Source of the DNA: Pterobdella sp. o SKG-2022
Taxonomy: Eukaryota; Annelida; Clitellata; Hirudinida; Piscicolidae
Direction: 5' to 3'
Assembly (NCBI GenBank): GCA_964035795.1
Contig: OZ038320.1
Location: 13,499,126 to 13,563,125 of the forward strand
Length of the DNA: 64,000 nt
The translations under genes and the position numbers were made by a program. Positions 13,501-26,600 of the stretch are shown here, one piece after another. Position 1 is the stretch's first letter. Every line of letters starts with the position of its first letter. The notes below the pieces were generated by a model, which saw only the letters and a list, made by a program, of their open reading frames with translations, did not search any database and was not told the origin of the DNA.

Positions 13501-16500
13501 TAAATTCGAGACGTTTTTTGAGACAGGCGAACCTTCGACACAGGAGTAATCAGCTTCGAGGTAGGCTAGGAGGTCTTTGGGGCAGGGCTGCATGGCATGC
13601 ATAGAGGGGTCGGGGATAGAGAGGAAGCAGGAGGGCCTGCCTGAACACCGCCTGTCCACCTGCTCAACGTTCCATTACTTGTTTTTGTATTATTTTTTGG
13701 CATTATTTACAAATAATGAATTATGGAAATTTTATGTAAGAAAACGAGCGGGGTCATGTTGGCGTTAATTCAGATAGCAAGTACTTTTGCTTTTTATGGG
13801 CTTCAAAATCTTTTTGAACTCAAAACTTTGTTTTCAATTTAATTATTTCTAAATTAATCTTTAATTGAACATATAATGGAACACACCCTTTTGAGCACCT
13901 CAGCCCAGCATCCCACGTGGTAGTCTGACGTCACACATTTTCCTTTCTCCATCCGACCATACCTATCAGCAATTCTTACTTAATAATGCCTAGCAATTGA
14001 ATGGAAATTCAATTATAAGTAATAAAAAGACGTAAGTGGTGATTGTAAAGACCTGGCTGAGGTCAGAAGAATGACTTGGTTGTGAGTACACGATTGGTTG
14101 AATGAGTTCGGAAAGCAGTACTCCTGGGGTTCTGTGCATTATGAGGAATTTCATTGCAGTCCATATACAATCGTTTCAACTATACATTAATGAAACGCTA
14201 CAATTCATCAAATGTTTCTTTTAGTTTCTCTAGTATTTTTCACCAAATATATTGTGAGATTTTGTGTATAACGAGTTTTTAACCCATTGTAAGCATGGAT
14301 TTGTAAGCTTTTTATTGAGTGGCTTGTTAAAATATTTTATTGTCAAAACGAAAAGACCTATTTATTAAGATATGTAGCAATCACTCAGGCAAAGAAAGAC
14401 TCGACACAAAGGTGTTTTAGTGGACAATTAGAAATTCAAATCTTGTTTGTGCCTAAGCTAGGATTTGTGGAGCGGATGATTAAAGGAAGAAGTTTTTAAA
14501 ATACCAGAAAAAAAAACTTAGTAGAATACTTTCAAAAATTATTTGTTTTGGTTAAAATTGATCACCATCGCAGTTGTGGTGTGAGAGTGCCTAACGAAAA
14601 AAATTAAATCTTCAACATAAGAGTCAAAATAAAAGGATGCTCTAGACGGGCATGATGAGTTCTCCATGTCATTAAATAACAATCGCCATAGCAAAGCAAC
14701 AGTTACACGCTTATCAATACGCTATCTTATTGAAGGCCCAGTTTTAATGACATTTTTAAAGAGAATAATATGAAATGATTATGCGGTGACACTTTGAGGA
14801 AATTTGTCTTTCAAGTAATTGCTTTTATGAGAAGTCTTCATCAAATATGCATTTGTCAATTTCAAGGTGTTTGCTTTTTTAGAAAATATAATCACTTTTT
14901 ACCTATCCATGCATTTTTTTATCATCGTTCAAGCAACCTTATGAGTTAAGTTGTTTTCATTCGAAACGAAATCTTTTTTAATTCCATCATTTCTAAATTG
15001 TGACTTTTAATTTTTGTTCGTATGCATACAACATTTTTCACTTTTAGTTTCTCGTTTCTTTAAAAAATTTTTCAAAACTTCAATTTTTTGAATAATTTGT
15101 TCTATCGTTTGTTAAGCGTAGAAAGAATTTAAAAAAGACATTGTCATGCATTTTAAAAAGCTTGTCGTCAATAATTTATTTGCATTAAATGAACACCATC
15201 AATTAGCAGAGCTTGAAGTATTGTGGTTCTATATATGCTTCCTTACGTTGAACACACCGCAGCTTTCGGTGCTCGTAAGGCATTGTTCTATGACATATTG
15301 CACGAATCGACTTTTAGCCGTTATTAAGTAGTGCATTGTTGTTGAAAAAATCATTTCAAAAATACAAAAGATTTCATGTTTATAAAGCTAAGATTTAGAT
15401 TTTGAAATAAGATGTAGAATGTAATTTTAAAAGCAGTCGATAACGCATATGGCCGCAAAAACTCAGTCTCAATAGTGAAAGATTATTTAAAAATGGAAAA
15501 TATATATACCTGTTAGAAATAATCTATAACATGGGACAGCCATGAGTGGATAGGTTAGAGAGATTAAATAAGGGCAAATATATGGCGATGGATAATAAAG
15601 GTGGGTGCGTAAACAAAGTTTAAGAAGATTTATGAAGGTGTGAGAGTGAAGCTAGGTAATAAGAAAACAAGAAGAACCATAAATTAAGTCTTGATAAAAA
15701 CACAAACATTCGAAGGTATAAAATAATCAAGCGATTCAATGTTATTGCAAGCTTTTCAAAAAGCTACAGTATTAGTAGCAATCACTTGAATTCAAAATGA
15801 AACCTCGCAAGCTTCTCTGCATTAAAACATCACGCGAATATGCCTCTCAGACTTATTTAAATAAAAGTTTTATACCACATTTTGATTCCGTTCACATTTG
15901 TACGAATTTTTTTGTTTAAAATTATTAACAAATTTGAATAGTTTTTAATGCTGAAAATAAAAACGGAGCACCTGGAAAGTGATAAATTGTTGGAAGCATG
16001 TCAGAAAAAAAATTGAAAATTAAATTGGAAAGAAGTGAAAATATGCTGTGTGGGACTCCAAAAGATTAAAAAAGTTATTAATTATAAATACACATGGTAA
16101 TCTTGGCAGCTTTTGCATTTTCTATTAAGGAAATTGTCTTGATTCTAATAATTTTGACTACATGACCGCATCTTTTTAATTCGGTTTTTACTAAACGTTC
16201 TCCAGAAGAATTTCAAATTTATTGTATCTTTTCAATCCCTTCAAAAGTTTTATTTTGACTTTTTCAATCGAAAGTTCAATCTTGCTTCTCAAGCATGCAA
16301 TTATATTTCAACGCGACTTTCCCAATTATCTTTTCATCTATTTCATAAGGCCACTCAATTTTTCCCATCAATTTTTTGTTAAATTTTTATACAATTGTGC
16401 TAAAATTGTGCAGTTTATTTCAAGATCATTGATTTTAAATGACTTACAAATATCAAGTTATTTCAGAAAAGCATTCATTCGGCGTCGAAACCTCTCAAGT

Positions 16501-17376
16501 AAGTTTTGAATATTGGCATATTAGGTCAAAACATATTCCTAGAATTTTCAAAAAAGCTTTTTTTTAACTTTTCATCTACAATATTTTTTTAAAAGCATTT
16601 CATTAACAGACTCCATTATAAAAACCTTGCATCGACATCTTTTTTGGTTTAAAAAATTCCAAACAGAACAATGCCTTAACTCTAATCCGTGGTGTAACTT
16701 AATTTCATTTTTCTGTTTTAAAACGAGAAAAAAATATTTTGGTTATTTCAAGTTGCCTCACGCAACGACGACCTCGTTTTTAATAAAATTTAAAAATTTT
16801 GCAATTTTCAAATTGAAAAATTTAAGATGTTTTTAAGACTTTTCATTTGGTTTTGCCGCCATGAATTGGTTTCATTGTTGTGCTTGGAGGGACAAGATGT
16901 GAAAGATTATTTGATGATTTGGGCTTGCAAGTTGCTCTAGAGGGCACTACATTGCGGTTTTATGCACTTACCAAAGTAACTTTAATTAGTGCTTTCTATT
17001 TGTTCAAGTTGGATTCAAAACAAAATTTACCTTTATAATAAATGTTTCTAAAAAAATTTTTGAATTGTTAAAAGATAAATTTAAGTTTGTTTTTTATCTA
17101 AATATTTTTCTAAAAACATAATTTTTCTAATAATGATGACATTTTGTTCAAATATCGTTATACAACATGAGGGCTATGAAGTTAAAGATTTCAATCTTCC
17201 AATTTTTTTCAAGAACAATTTTCAAAATTTTTATTCTATCTATTTCAAAGAACCTTCACAAAAACCTTTGGTGTTTTAACAAATCAATTTCCACCCCAAC
17301 ACCCATTCTTCTAACTTGCTGAAGTAGCAAAGAAGATTGAAAAGGAGACGATGGCGATGAGAAGAATTGTTGTCAT
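4536..17376 (-). CDS. SUEL lectin-CUB-CCP single-pass membrane receptor
   Basis: Ten exons chain in phase into 523 residues: 17316-17376, 14053-14131, 13887-13962, 13533-13659, 13260-13426, 8488-8706, 7651-7711, 7363-7530, 5619-5706, 4536-5061. Residues 1-20 form a signal peptide (MTTILLIAIVSFSIFFATSA). Residues 21-115 are a SUEL/galactose-binding lectin domain with eight Cys and ARYGRMEKGKC. Residues 116-263 are a CUB domain with four Cys (SERCPWEV, LTLYDFG, IICGG). Residues 264-317 are one CCP/sushi domain with four Cys (CQGSRWVGSLGNC). Residues 321-345 are a transmembrane helix. The last 175 residues are a cytosolic tail with a Cys cluster, Gln/Asn/His-rich runs and a PPSY motif at 449-452. 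Inference: a cell-surface adhesion or recognition receptor. I do not recognise a named orthologue. Exon 7 uses a GC donor, and the tail exon has two possible acceptors six bases apart. Confidence 0.82.
5062..8487 (-). other. Introns 6-9 of the lectin receptor gene
   Basis: Intron stretches 5062-5618, 5707-7362, 7531-7650 and 7712-8487 lie between the CUB, CCP, transmembrane and tail exons. They are AT-rich, and I see no repeat or RNA gene worth naming. Confidence 0.6.
8707..13259 (-). other. Long intron 5 of the lectin receptor gene
   Basis: A 4.5-kb intron splits the CUB domain, phase 0 on both sides. It contains T-rich stretches (about 9360-9830 and 11280-11600), a CAC/CAT-rich low-complexity run at about 11728-11800, and an exon-like segment near 9830-9893 discussed in the findings. 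Open frames here, such as plus 12178-12504, look like chance products of T-rich sequence. Confidence 0.55.
14132..17315 (-). other. Intron 1 of the lectin receptor gene
   Basis: About 3.2 kb separates the signal-peptide exon from the first lectin exon. It is AT-rich. No other exon is needed, because the phases of the flanking exons match (1 to 1). Confidence 0.55.
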
Positions 17377-17507
17377 TTCGTCGATTGCTCACCTCAAAAG
17401 GACCTGCGTGAGCAGTTAAATGCAACATTTTTTACTGATTGGCATGGAGGCATTAATTGAAAAAACATCATTTATTTTGAGCAGAGTGCTTTGCTGACAA
17501 GAGAACT

Positions 17508-17690
17508 GTCAGCCCCTATAGCTCAATGGTTGAGCATTAGACTAATTATCTAAAAGTTACCGGGTTCGATCCCGCGTGGGCCGACAATTAGCACACTGTT
17601 CCACAGTGCGTTTTCGCTACATTAAATTTTTAGCAAGCGCTTTGATCTATAAGGAAAAGCGCTTGCTACATACCCATTACATTACATTAA
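17508..17690 (+). mobile_element. tRNA-Ile-derived SINE
   Basis: The head at 17510-17586 looks like a decayed tRNA-Ile. It has an exact A box (tagctcaatgg, 17519-17529), a perfect 5-bp anticodon stem (ttaga/tctaa) with loop ctaatta giving anticodon AAT, and an exact B box (ggttcgatccc, 17563-17573). The acceptor and T stems carry mismatches, so it is not a good functional tRNA. A body follows with a 13-bp palindrome (tagcaagcgcttt at 17631-17643, its reverse complement at 17656-17668) and a tail cattacattacatt. This head-body-tail layout is typical of a tRNA-derived SINE. It lies about 130 bp upstream of the lectin-receptor start codon. Confidence 0.72.
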
Positions 17691-20600
17691 AACTCAACGC
17701 GTCTAAGTTTTCTTATATGTTTGCAAAAATAATTAGCATGACGTGATGAGGAGGGGATCACGTGTTGGACAAAGTGAACACATTTCCGCTTCCATTTATC
17801 GTTCACAAGTGGAAAAAAAAACTTCCCCAAAATTAATACATTTTTTTTGAAGTTTAAGAATAATTTTTTAGAATTTATCTAATAAATTTATAAAGTTTAA
17901 AATTCAGTTTGAAAAGTATTTTAAAAATAGTAGGAATAATTTATTAATAGGGGACAGTCTTGTGTGCCAAGCGTTAAACAAACAACCGCCTGATTATGTA
18001 CATGAAATGTAATTAAAATGTCCATTCTTAAATATTTTATTGATATCAAACTAATAAGATAGCTTTTGAAATGGATGGGATAGATAATTATTGAAGCTTC
18101 TATAAGAAGTTACAAAACATGAAATGCTCATTTAGAAAAAGTACAAATATGACTGAAACAAGGCGACAATTAACTTTAAAATTGATGGAAATAAAACAGT
18201 GCAGTGAGGCAATTGAGGCTTTTTTATTTGATTTTGATGACCGTCCAAAATTAAAAAGTTAAAAATTTTGGAAATGTGCCGAAAATTATTAATTTAAATA
18301 AAATTTTCAAAGATTTGTTTTTTATAGTTCATTTGCCACGTCTGTCTCACGCATGCATCGTGTTGAGCTGCTCGAATACATGCAGTTTTCAGGAAACATT
18401 AAATTCAATCAGTTTCAAAAACTCCTTAAAAGTTTAATTGACCGAAAGTACTTTGAATTAAAAATTATGTTGTCAAATAAGAGCTCAAATCTGGAATGTT
18501 TTTTTGAGAATTTTTTTGCAGCTTGGCTATTCCTTGCATGCTTTTCAATTGCATTATTTGATCGATTTATTTCACAAATTTAATCAAAAGCTTTTGCGTA
18601 TTTTTTAATTCCATCAACTTTATAATCCTTTTTATCTTGAAAATTTTTTCTCTGAAATGCCTTTAAATTTTTATTCTGACCACCATGTGGACTTTCCAAA
18701 GGTCTTCTTTAGGAATCTATTAAAATTGCTGATGTTTGATTTATAACTATAATCAACTTTTCGAATGCTCCCATCGCTTAAAACTACCTCCGCACATGTC
18801 GCTTACTTCTGAATCAGTAATTTAGTTTGAAACATTTAAATCTAATCTTTGAAATTATTTTGTCAAATATTTTTTCTCTAAACAAAAATTCTTTAAATAA
18901 ATAATTACTGCTAGTATTTACAGTAGAGACTCGCAAGTTGGCAGATAATCGATAATAAGAACAAAAGCTTGCAGAAACCGAGACAAAGCAATAAGGTTTT
19001 TTAATCTTAAATGAATTTTATATCTCAAATATTTGCCATTAATGTGTTCATGATGCTAAAAAGCCGAAGCAGGATACAATGACAAGGTGTTTTCCACAGA
19101 ATTCTTGAATTCATAAAAAACATATGGGTTTATTAGATGAGGGTGGTTTGATAGTGTCACGAAGTTGAGATTATTTTTGTGTTTGTATGAGGTTTTATAT
19201 GCTTTTGGAAATTATAACCAGATGAATTCATTCTAGTTGTAATCTACGCTTTTAACATGGTATTAGTTTGATTAAATTTTCAAAACTTACACCTTTACAT
19301 AATCATCTTACTGAACGCTGAAATTTCAGGAGTTTTTGTGATGTTCCATTCAAAGATCTTCAAGAGCTGATGATGATTTTAATTACGATGCGCTGAATTC
19401 GATGATTGAAAACATTGATCGCTGTCGATGCCTATCTCAACTAACCCCTATAAATCAATTGTTGCTTTTGCTCGCTTGTTGCCTTGCATAATTATAGATC
19501 TTTGTTACTGAATCTCAAAATAAAAACTTTCCAGGCTTCTGTAATGCAACTTAATAAATAAACAATTTAAAGTTTTTCAATAAATGTTCGCACGTGCGTG
19601 TGTTATATTGATTGTTCGTCGTCGCCATCATGCATCCATCTGATTAGACTTTTCCTGTCCTCTTTCATCAATCATTGATCCATTTTACTTCCTTACAAGC
19701 CATAAATTTCTTCGAATCGATATAGTATTATATTGTGATCTATAACAAAAAAATAACTAATTATACATAAATGATTTCGATTTAGGAATAACTTTTTTTC
19801 ATAAAAGAATTAATATTTTTTCAATTTTTTACCTAATACAAAAATATTAAGTTTGTAATTTGGCAGTAAAACACACTAAACTATGAGTTTCAAAGAGATT
19901 TATAATGGCAAGGCTGAGTTATACGTTGAATTTTACCATCAATACTTTTCATGTTCAATACTTTTTCATGCCTTCATTTCATATCTATCTGTTTCTTTAC
20001 AAACACAAAACCACATAGACTAACATGCACACAGATACACAGACAACCTCACACGTACGAGGCAGTTACAAGGGGCAACCAGCCTTAATTAATGGCATCC
20101 AAACGTGACAGTATTGCTTCAATTTGTTTACTTACTGAAACATCCTTCATATATGAAGATCTGATGAGTTTTTCTTTAAGTAGAATTTGATGAAATAGAG
20201 AATAACTTGAAAATCAGCAATAAAAATAAACAAGCATAACAAAACAATGTAAAATGAAGGTTTTCAAAGAAATACAAGAATAGAAGATAATAGAGTATTT
20301 CAGGATTTCTTGAAACAAATTATTATTATTTTTAATCTTTTTAAAACATTCATTTGTGTAGATTGAAATTATTTTGACGAAAAGCACTTGAGTACTTCAT
20401 TATTTTGCACGCTCCTTAATGCCATCTCTCAATTAGTGGCAACAGTTTTGAAATTATTCAATGAAGTTAGTTAAAGCGCTCAAAATATTTTTTTTCAAAT
20501 TAAATATTGTACTTCACAATGAGTTATGTTACGATAAAAAGATATATATGTTAGAATTGGTAAAACAAATGAAAGTTTGGAATGACAAAAGAAGCCTCCA

Positions 20601-23600
20601 TGAGCTTTTAATGCCTCACAACTGTGTGTAATACTGCGGTGCTCAGTCATCCAAAAATGTCCCCAATTTGAAGCTTAAGTCACTTTTAAGAAATTTTTCA
20701 AATACAAAATATTCTCATTCAAAAAATGAAGAATAATCACGCATAAAATTTAAATTTTCACCGACTTTTTTAATTTGAAACTCAATATTACCAATTTTCT
20801 GAAAAATTTAGGTTTACTTTGTGGTATTTTATGAAAAAGTGGTTTTTTTGATTGCCACTTCAATGGTATAACATATTAATCAGGAATTCATATATGTTTC
20901 CATTTGTTCATCGCAAAATACATTAGTTTATTTGAATGCATCAAACGCCCACCATGTCACATATGTTTATAACACACGCCAGTTTTATCACTGTGATTTA
21001 TACACCTTTCAATATTTAGAGTATATTCAATTTTGTAAAGCCATAAAAAATGACCATGGATTCAAGAAAAATACGTGCATGAGTGATATTACAAGTTGAA
21101 GACGATAAAACAACAATAAAAAAGTCCCAAAGAATGCCTCCTCAGGGTCACAACATTAATTCATCAAACTTTTAGCAGTCAGTTTTGCTTTGTGGGGGTT
21201 TCTCGTCATTTTTTTTCGGTAATTTTTCATTTTTTTTGCATGCAACTCATAGCATTGAAATATCCCGAATAACAAATGTTTTTTGAAGTGTGCAATTATG
21301 TGAATGATTAATCAATCTCATTGCAATCTTATAGCAACTTTTACCTTATATTTTAATGGTTGTTTTATTCGACATTGTCTTTTGTGCCTTATTATGACAA
21401 CAGCTGTAATGAAGCTTGAGCACGTAACATCGTCATACATCACATATTACTCAACGATCAATAAAGCCTTTGACAATCTTCTGCTAATGATTAACTAACA
21501 TCTAGTCGATATTAAAGGATGAAACAACTAAGTTGACAGTGTGGAGAATATTAGATTGTAGATATTGGAAATGTGAGCGAGAGTATTGGTAATAACATTT
21601 GTTTGAAATTTGATTGTGTTTTTTGACGGATAAGTCGAGAATTCTTGAGAATTTTTAGTTTATCAATAAACTGAGGCTAAGTGTGATTTCAATGTTCGCT
21701 AGCGTTCTTTATACAAGTCACCGTTAAATAATAAATTTCTAATTCGAAAACTTATATTTTATATGAAAAAATTTTTTATGAATTTTTTATTTTTGGAACT
21801 CTTTGAATATTTCCATTCTTTTTTGGCAATATATTTCAATTTTTCATTGCCTTCATTCAAACGTGCCTCAACTACAACCAGATATATTTGAATTTCATCC
21901 CCAATATTGCAGTTTTGTCACTCTGTTTATGCTTTTCTAAAAAATATTTTTTCAAAAGCCAAAACGCTTTTTTATCAAAATGAATTATGCCATTTTTTCC
22001 TCAACAATCTTTTCCAAAATTCAAAAATATTATTGATTTCTAAATTCATTTCTCAAAACTATCAACAAATACAAACTAGCAAAACGCTTGTTTGATTGTC
22101 GATCGAGTGAATAAAACTCAGCAACTTTATTGAGTCACCAATCAAAGCGGCTTCAAAAGGGCACAAAAGCATAAAAAGAAAGACGCAGCACGGACAGCAA
22201 TATAATTCAACTGTCGACCATAATCTCCTTCAATATTTGAGTTGGTCGGCTCGAATGTTGTGACAAACATACAAGATCCTCAAGATTCAGTCTCATTATT
22301 TGTCTCCATTATGTCCCATTATTTTTGGATATCTTCATTGTACGATGTTAAAAGGCTTGCTCAATTAGTGTTTCAAAATAGTAAGAAAAAATTGATTATA
22401 GAAATAGGTTTTATAACAATTGTAAAAGGATTAGTAATGTTAATAATAGTAAGAGATGAGCTAGATGGCTTATCTATAGATAACTATTAATGCATCATTT
22501 CGAATAATACTTTTGCTGCAAACCTTCTTATCTTCATTTTTATTAATATCTATCAGAAAACACGCATTAGGGAACTCAAAGACAAACACACTCGGTTGTA
22601 CAAAAAGATTTTGATGTAATGCAACTTCAAGCATCCATTAAGTATTTATTGAAAAACCGAGCCAAATAGTGAATTATAAGCATCTACCACGATTTGCTAT
22701 CTTGTCTCATTTCAACAACAATGTCATTCCAACTATAAAATTGTCTTATAAATTAATAAGCATTCATAAAAATCAGGTATATTAATTAATATTGAATTTA
22801 AAAGCGTATAGAGTTTTCTCAATTCATATTGGCCCATGCTGCTTTGACACACGCCTGGGATAACACCCGTGCGGTACTGCCCTATTCTACATTCACCACT
22901 TCCATCCTTCCTTCGCGTTTTTAATGATGGAGTAAAAAACTTCAAGCTACTTTAGAGTATTTAATTTTTAAAAATTTTTAATTTCATAATATATTTATAA
23001 ACAACTGAAATAGTTTTGAATAAATAATTTTAAACTTTTCATTCAGTCTTAATAAAGGGTTTTAATTTAAAATGATTAAGCATGGCATGTGAAAAGAGTG
23101 AGATTTTAACAAAGTTCAAATTAAAGACGTCTCTCGTTAATAAACTAAAGAATTTTCAAATGTAAGTTTCGATTACGGAAAACTTTTTAGTTCGAGTAAA
23201 TCCTAAAAAATGCTGAAGCTTTTGAGGACTTGAATACTCAAACCATCAGAGCTTGTCCCAAGCCACTCGTGTAAAAGTAATTTTTCTAAAATTCATTTTC
23301 TTTTTCTGCCCCATCAATGTAACATTGGAGTCGCCAAGGAGACGTAGGGCAGATGTTGAAGTTGATTTAATTTGAAACAAGCTGTCTGTCACAAAACGAA
23401 AAAAATAATATTTTTACGGATTAATATTTTGGTGATTAAATACTGTTTGTTTAAACGAGAATAATAAGAGTCATAAATCTTGATATAAAAATTGAAATTA
23501 TTTGAATGGGAAACAACGAAAATGATGCAAAATCTTTTGAACACGACACCAGCTATATTATGTTTGCCCATCAAGACTACAACGTACACAGGTTTTTATT

Positions 23601-26600
23601 ACTTTTCATAAAACCTCAAAAGTGCTTCTTCAGCCATGTGAACGTTTAGATTTTTTAGTTTTTTTAATTATTGACTTATTTAGTAGTTGTGGTATAGGAG
23701 GAATACATATGGAGTATGAATATGGAAAGAGTGAGGCGGCTTCGAGGCAAACGCTGCAATGGTGGAATGCCTTTAAGCCTTTTTAAGGCATTTCTATTTG
23801 CACGTTATCTTATTTCTTTTATTCACTTTTCCAGAATAAAACTTTTCATGTTTTTTAATCATAAAAAGTTTTTATTTGAGATTCCCATTTGGTTTTTTTT
23901 GTAATTTGATGGGGTAATGGGTGAAAATCAATATGAGAACTCATTTGTAAAAATATTTCCTTTTTATTTTAATGAACTTTAAAACATTCATGCGAATCTC
24001 ACCTTACAGCATCAGAAAACACATTGGAACATCAATATTGTCAACTTAGTTTCGAATTTCAAATTAAATTATTCATCATTCAGCGAATCATAAAATTTTC
24101 AAAACATATTGACAAACTTGTGATTAAATTTATTCAATCATTATAGTTTTAAGTTGAGAAGAAACCTTTCATTCAGTGAACAACTTTTTCTCTTCCTTGT
24201 TGTCTTTATTTATTCCATACCTCTCTCCATTCACTATCACACACATACACACACGCACATGTATACAACACAGCCTTGCTTTTTTTAAATATTAAAAGTC
24301 TAAAATAAAATTAATTTACAAATCTTTTATATTATTTAAAGTATATATTTTACTTAAGGCTTTTGAAAAAATAAACAATGACTGCGGTCTTAAATACAAT
24401 GTTACAATGCCTCTAATCAATACCCTCAATTTATCTCTTAGTTTACATTTTTATATACATTTTTCTCAATACTTGCCAAACTTTGAATATTATGAACCTC
24501 AAGCCTTTCATGTGTAAGCAATTCTCTGGGCACCAGTTCATCCCTGTTAACCTTGTGTGAGCCTGTCGGAAGTGCTCAAAACAAAAAGCAATGCAAATCA
24601 CAAGTTATTTATCTTATAAGACACTTTGTAATTGACAAAAATATTCTTTAATTTTTTTAATAGATCAACTCCTTAAAACATTTTTTTTTTGGCGCAAATT
24701 AAGATGTCACAATAGCGTATTATCTGTTTTGAGAACTTTTATTTAACCAATCAGCCAAGCATTCAGCTGCTCATTGTTTCAAATTAGTTTAGTTTGAATA
24801 TATGCATCTTAAAATATATTTTAATTTCCATATTCCAAATGCATGCATGATTAAACGTACTTGTCCGCTTGGCTTCCTTCAAATTTCAAACTAAAACTAT
24901 CTATTCATTTTATTTCATTTTATTTATTTGAATATTTTTATTTCATTATTATTTCATAAATATTTTCTCAATCCAACTAATGATCAATTTGTCAGTCCAT
25001 TTGATCCTTTATTTTTCTATTTCTTCATTTATTTTATTAATTTTTGTCTGCCTATAAAACTTCATCTTTTCAAAATTTTTTTTATGTAAGCAAAAAATAT
25101 TTATTCTTCAATCTATCATTATATTCATTCATCTACATGTCTACGCTGGCCATCCATCATAAGGTCCCACTCAGCAGCTATCTCGGAGCTCCACTCATTC
25201 AAATGAAGAAACCGCAGTAGAAACATCCATGCCTCTTGAAACTTTATTTTGTTTGATTCAGAAATTAATTCCATTAATTCGATGTTTTCTAATATATCAT
25301 CTTCACTATCCTTCTAATGCTTCACCTATTTGGTTGTGCATCTGCTCATTTATTTATTCATTTTCATCATTCTATTCTTTTCACAGAAAAGTGACTTAAT
25401 TAAGATGGATGCTTCTTCCGCTTGAATTATCTTTTATTACTCTGATTACTCGTCTTTTCATCTCGACACCTCGCACATTGATGGCACTTCCATGAATATT
25501 GATATCTATTTTATTTTGTTATTTTTGCAACATTGATCGTATTATTAACACCTAACACTCCTTAAGAGAGCTGTGTAAGATCAAAAAGCAAATTCCGCAT
25601 CAAAAACTATTTTAACTTTAGTTCTCATTATTATTGCTAATTCAATCATTTCCTTTTCATCTTATTTCTATTTCCTTTCTGCTAAGATGTAATTACCCAC
25701 TGCTCATCATCATCATAACCGCAAATATTTTTAGCACTCTTTCTAAGTTATCTTAATGTTGAAATGATTTTTTATGGGTAAATAATTTAAAGAAGGTCTG
25801 TGCCTGCAAACATATGCTTGAAAGTGAGGTTGATCGTTTGGCGTTATGAAAAAATTTAAGCTGAAAAAATTTGAATAACTTGATCCTTTTTTAAAAAAAC
25901 TAAAAATCAAATTAAGTCATCAACAAAAAACTTGCGGACGAAGAGGCATAATTTATCATTCTCACAGCGTGCACACATTATTATTTTCAATGGGTTTAAT
26001 ACGAAGTTTTATATGTTGGTGTGTCTTTATACAAAAATAATATTCTGTTGAGATAATCTAAAACATTTCAATGTTTTCAATTCAAAAAGTTGTCATATCA
26101 TCTTGATTAATATGATTATTTTTGCATTTAATATGATAGTAAATTTTTCTATAACAATATAATACAACTTTTCAAAACATGTTCAGGTTGAGTAAAAAAA
26201 GGAGATTTTTAAATTTTGACCATGCGTTGAAGAGCTCAGGTTGCATTAAAACATTTGAAATTTGTACAAAACAACCATCGATGGAACACATCAGCAAAAG
26301 ACACTGAGCTTATTTCTGACGTTTTCTAAATTTTTGAACAAAAAAAAGTTTTACATTTCTTTTTAAACTTTTAACGAAAACTTCAATGAAAAGTGACCAA
26401 TAGGTATGTCACTTAGTCGTTTTAACAGAAATCCACAAACATCTGTTTGGTCGCAACCCTTTCAAATCTTTTCGAAAGACGAAAATATGAGAAAATGTCA
26501 TATGTGCCGATAAAGTTTTTATGATGGCACTAAATTTCAGGATTTGATGCCATGTACCAAACCTTCAGATTGTATTACACTATTTTACTATAAGCGGTTT

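Noticed and set aside
17510..17586. Functional tRNA-Ile(AAT) gene
   Set aside because: Promoter boxes and anticodon stem are good, but acceptor and T stems mismatch and a SINE body and tail follow, so it is called a SINE.
22733..22945. Minus open frame with Cys and Gly residues
   Set aside because: No recognised domain, no matching exon neighbours; left as intergenic.
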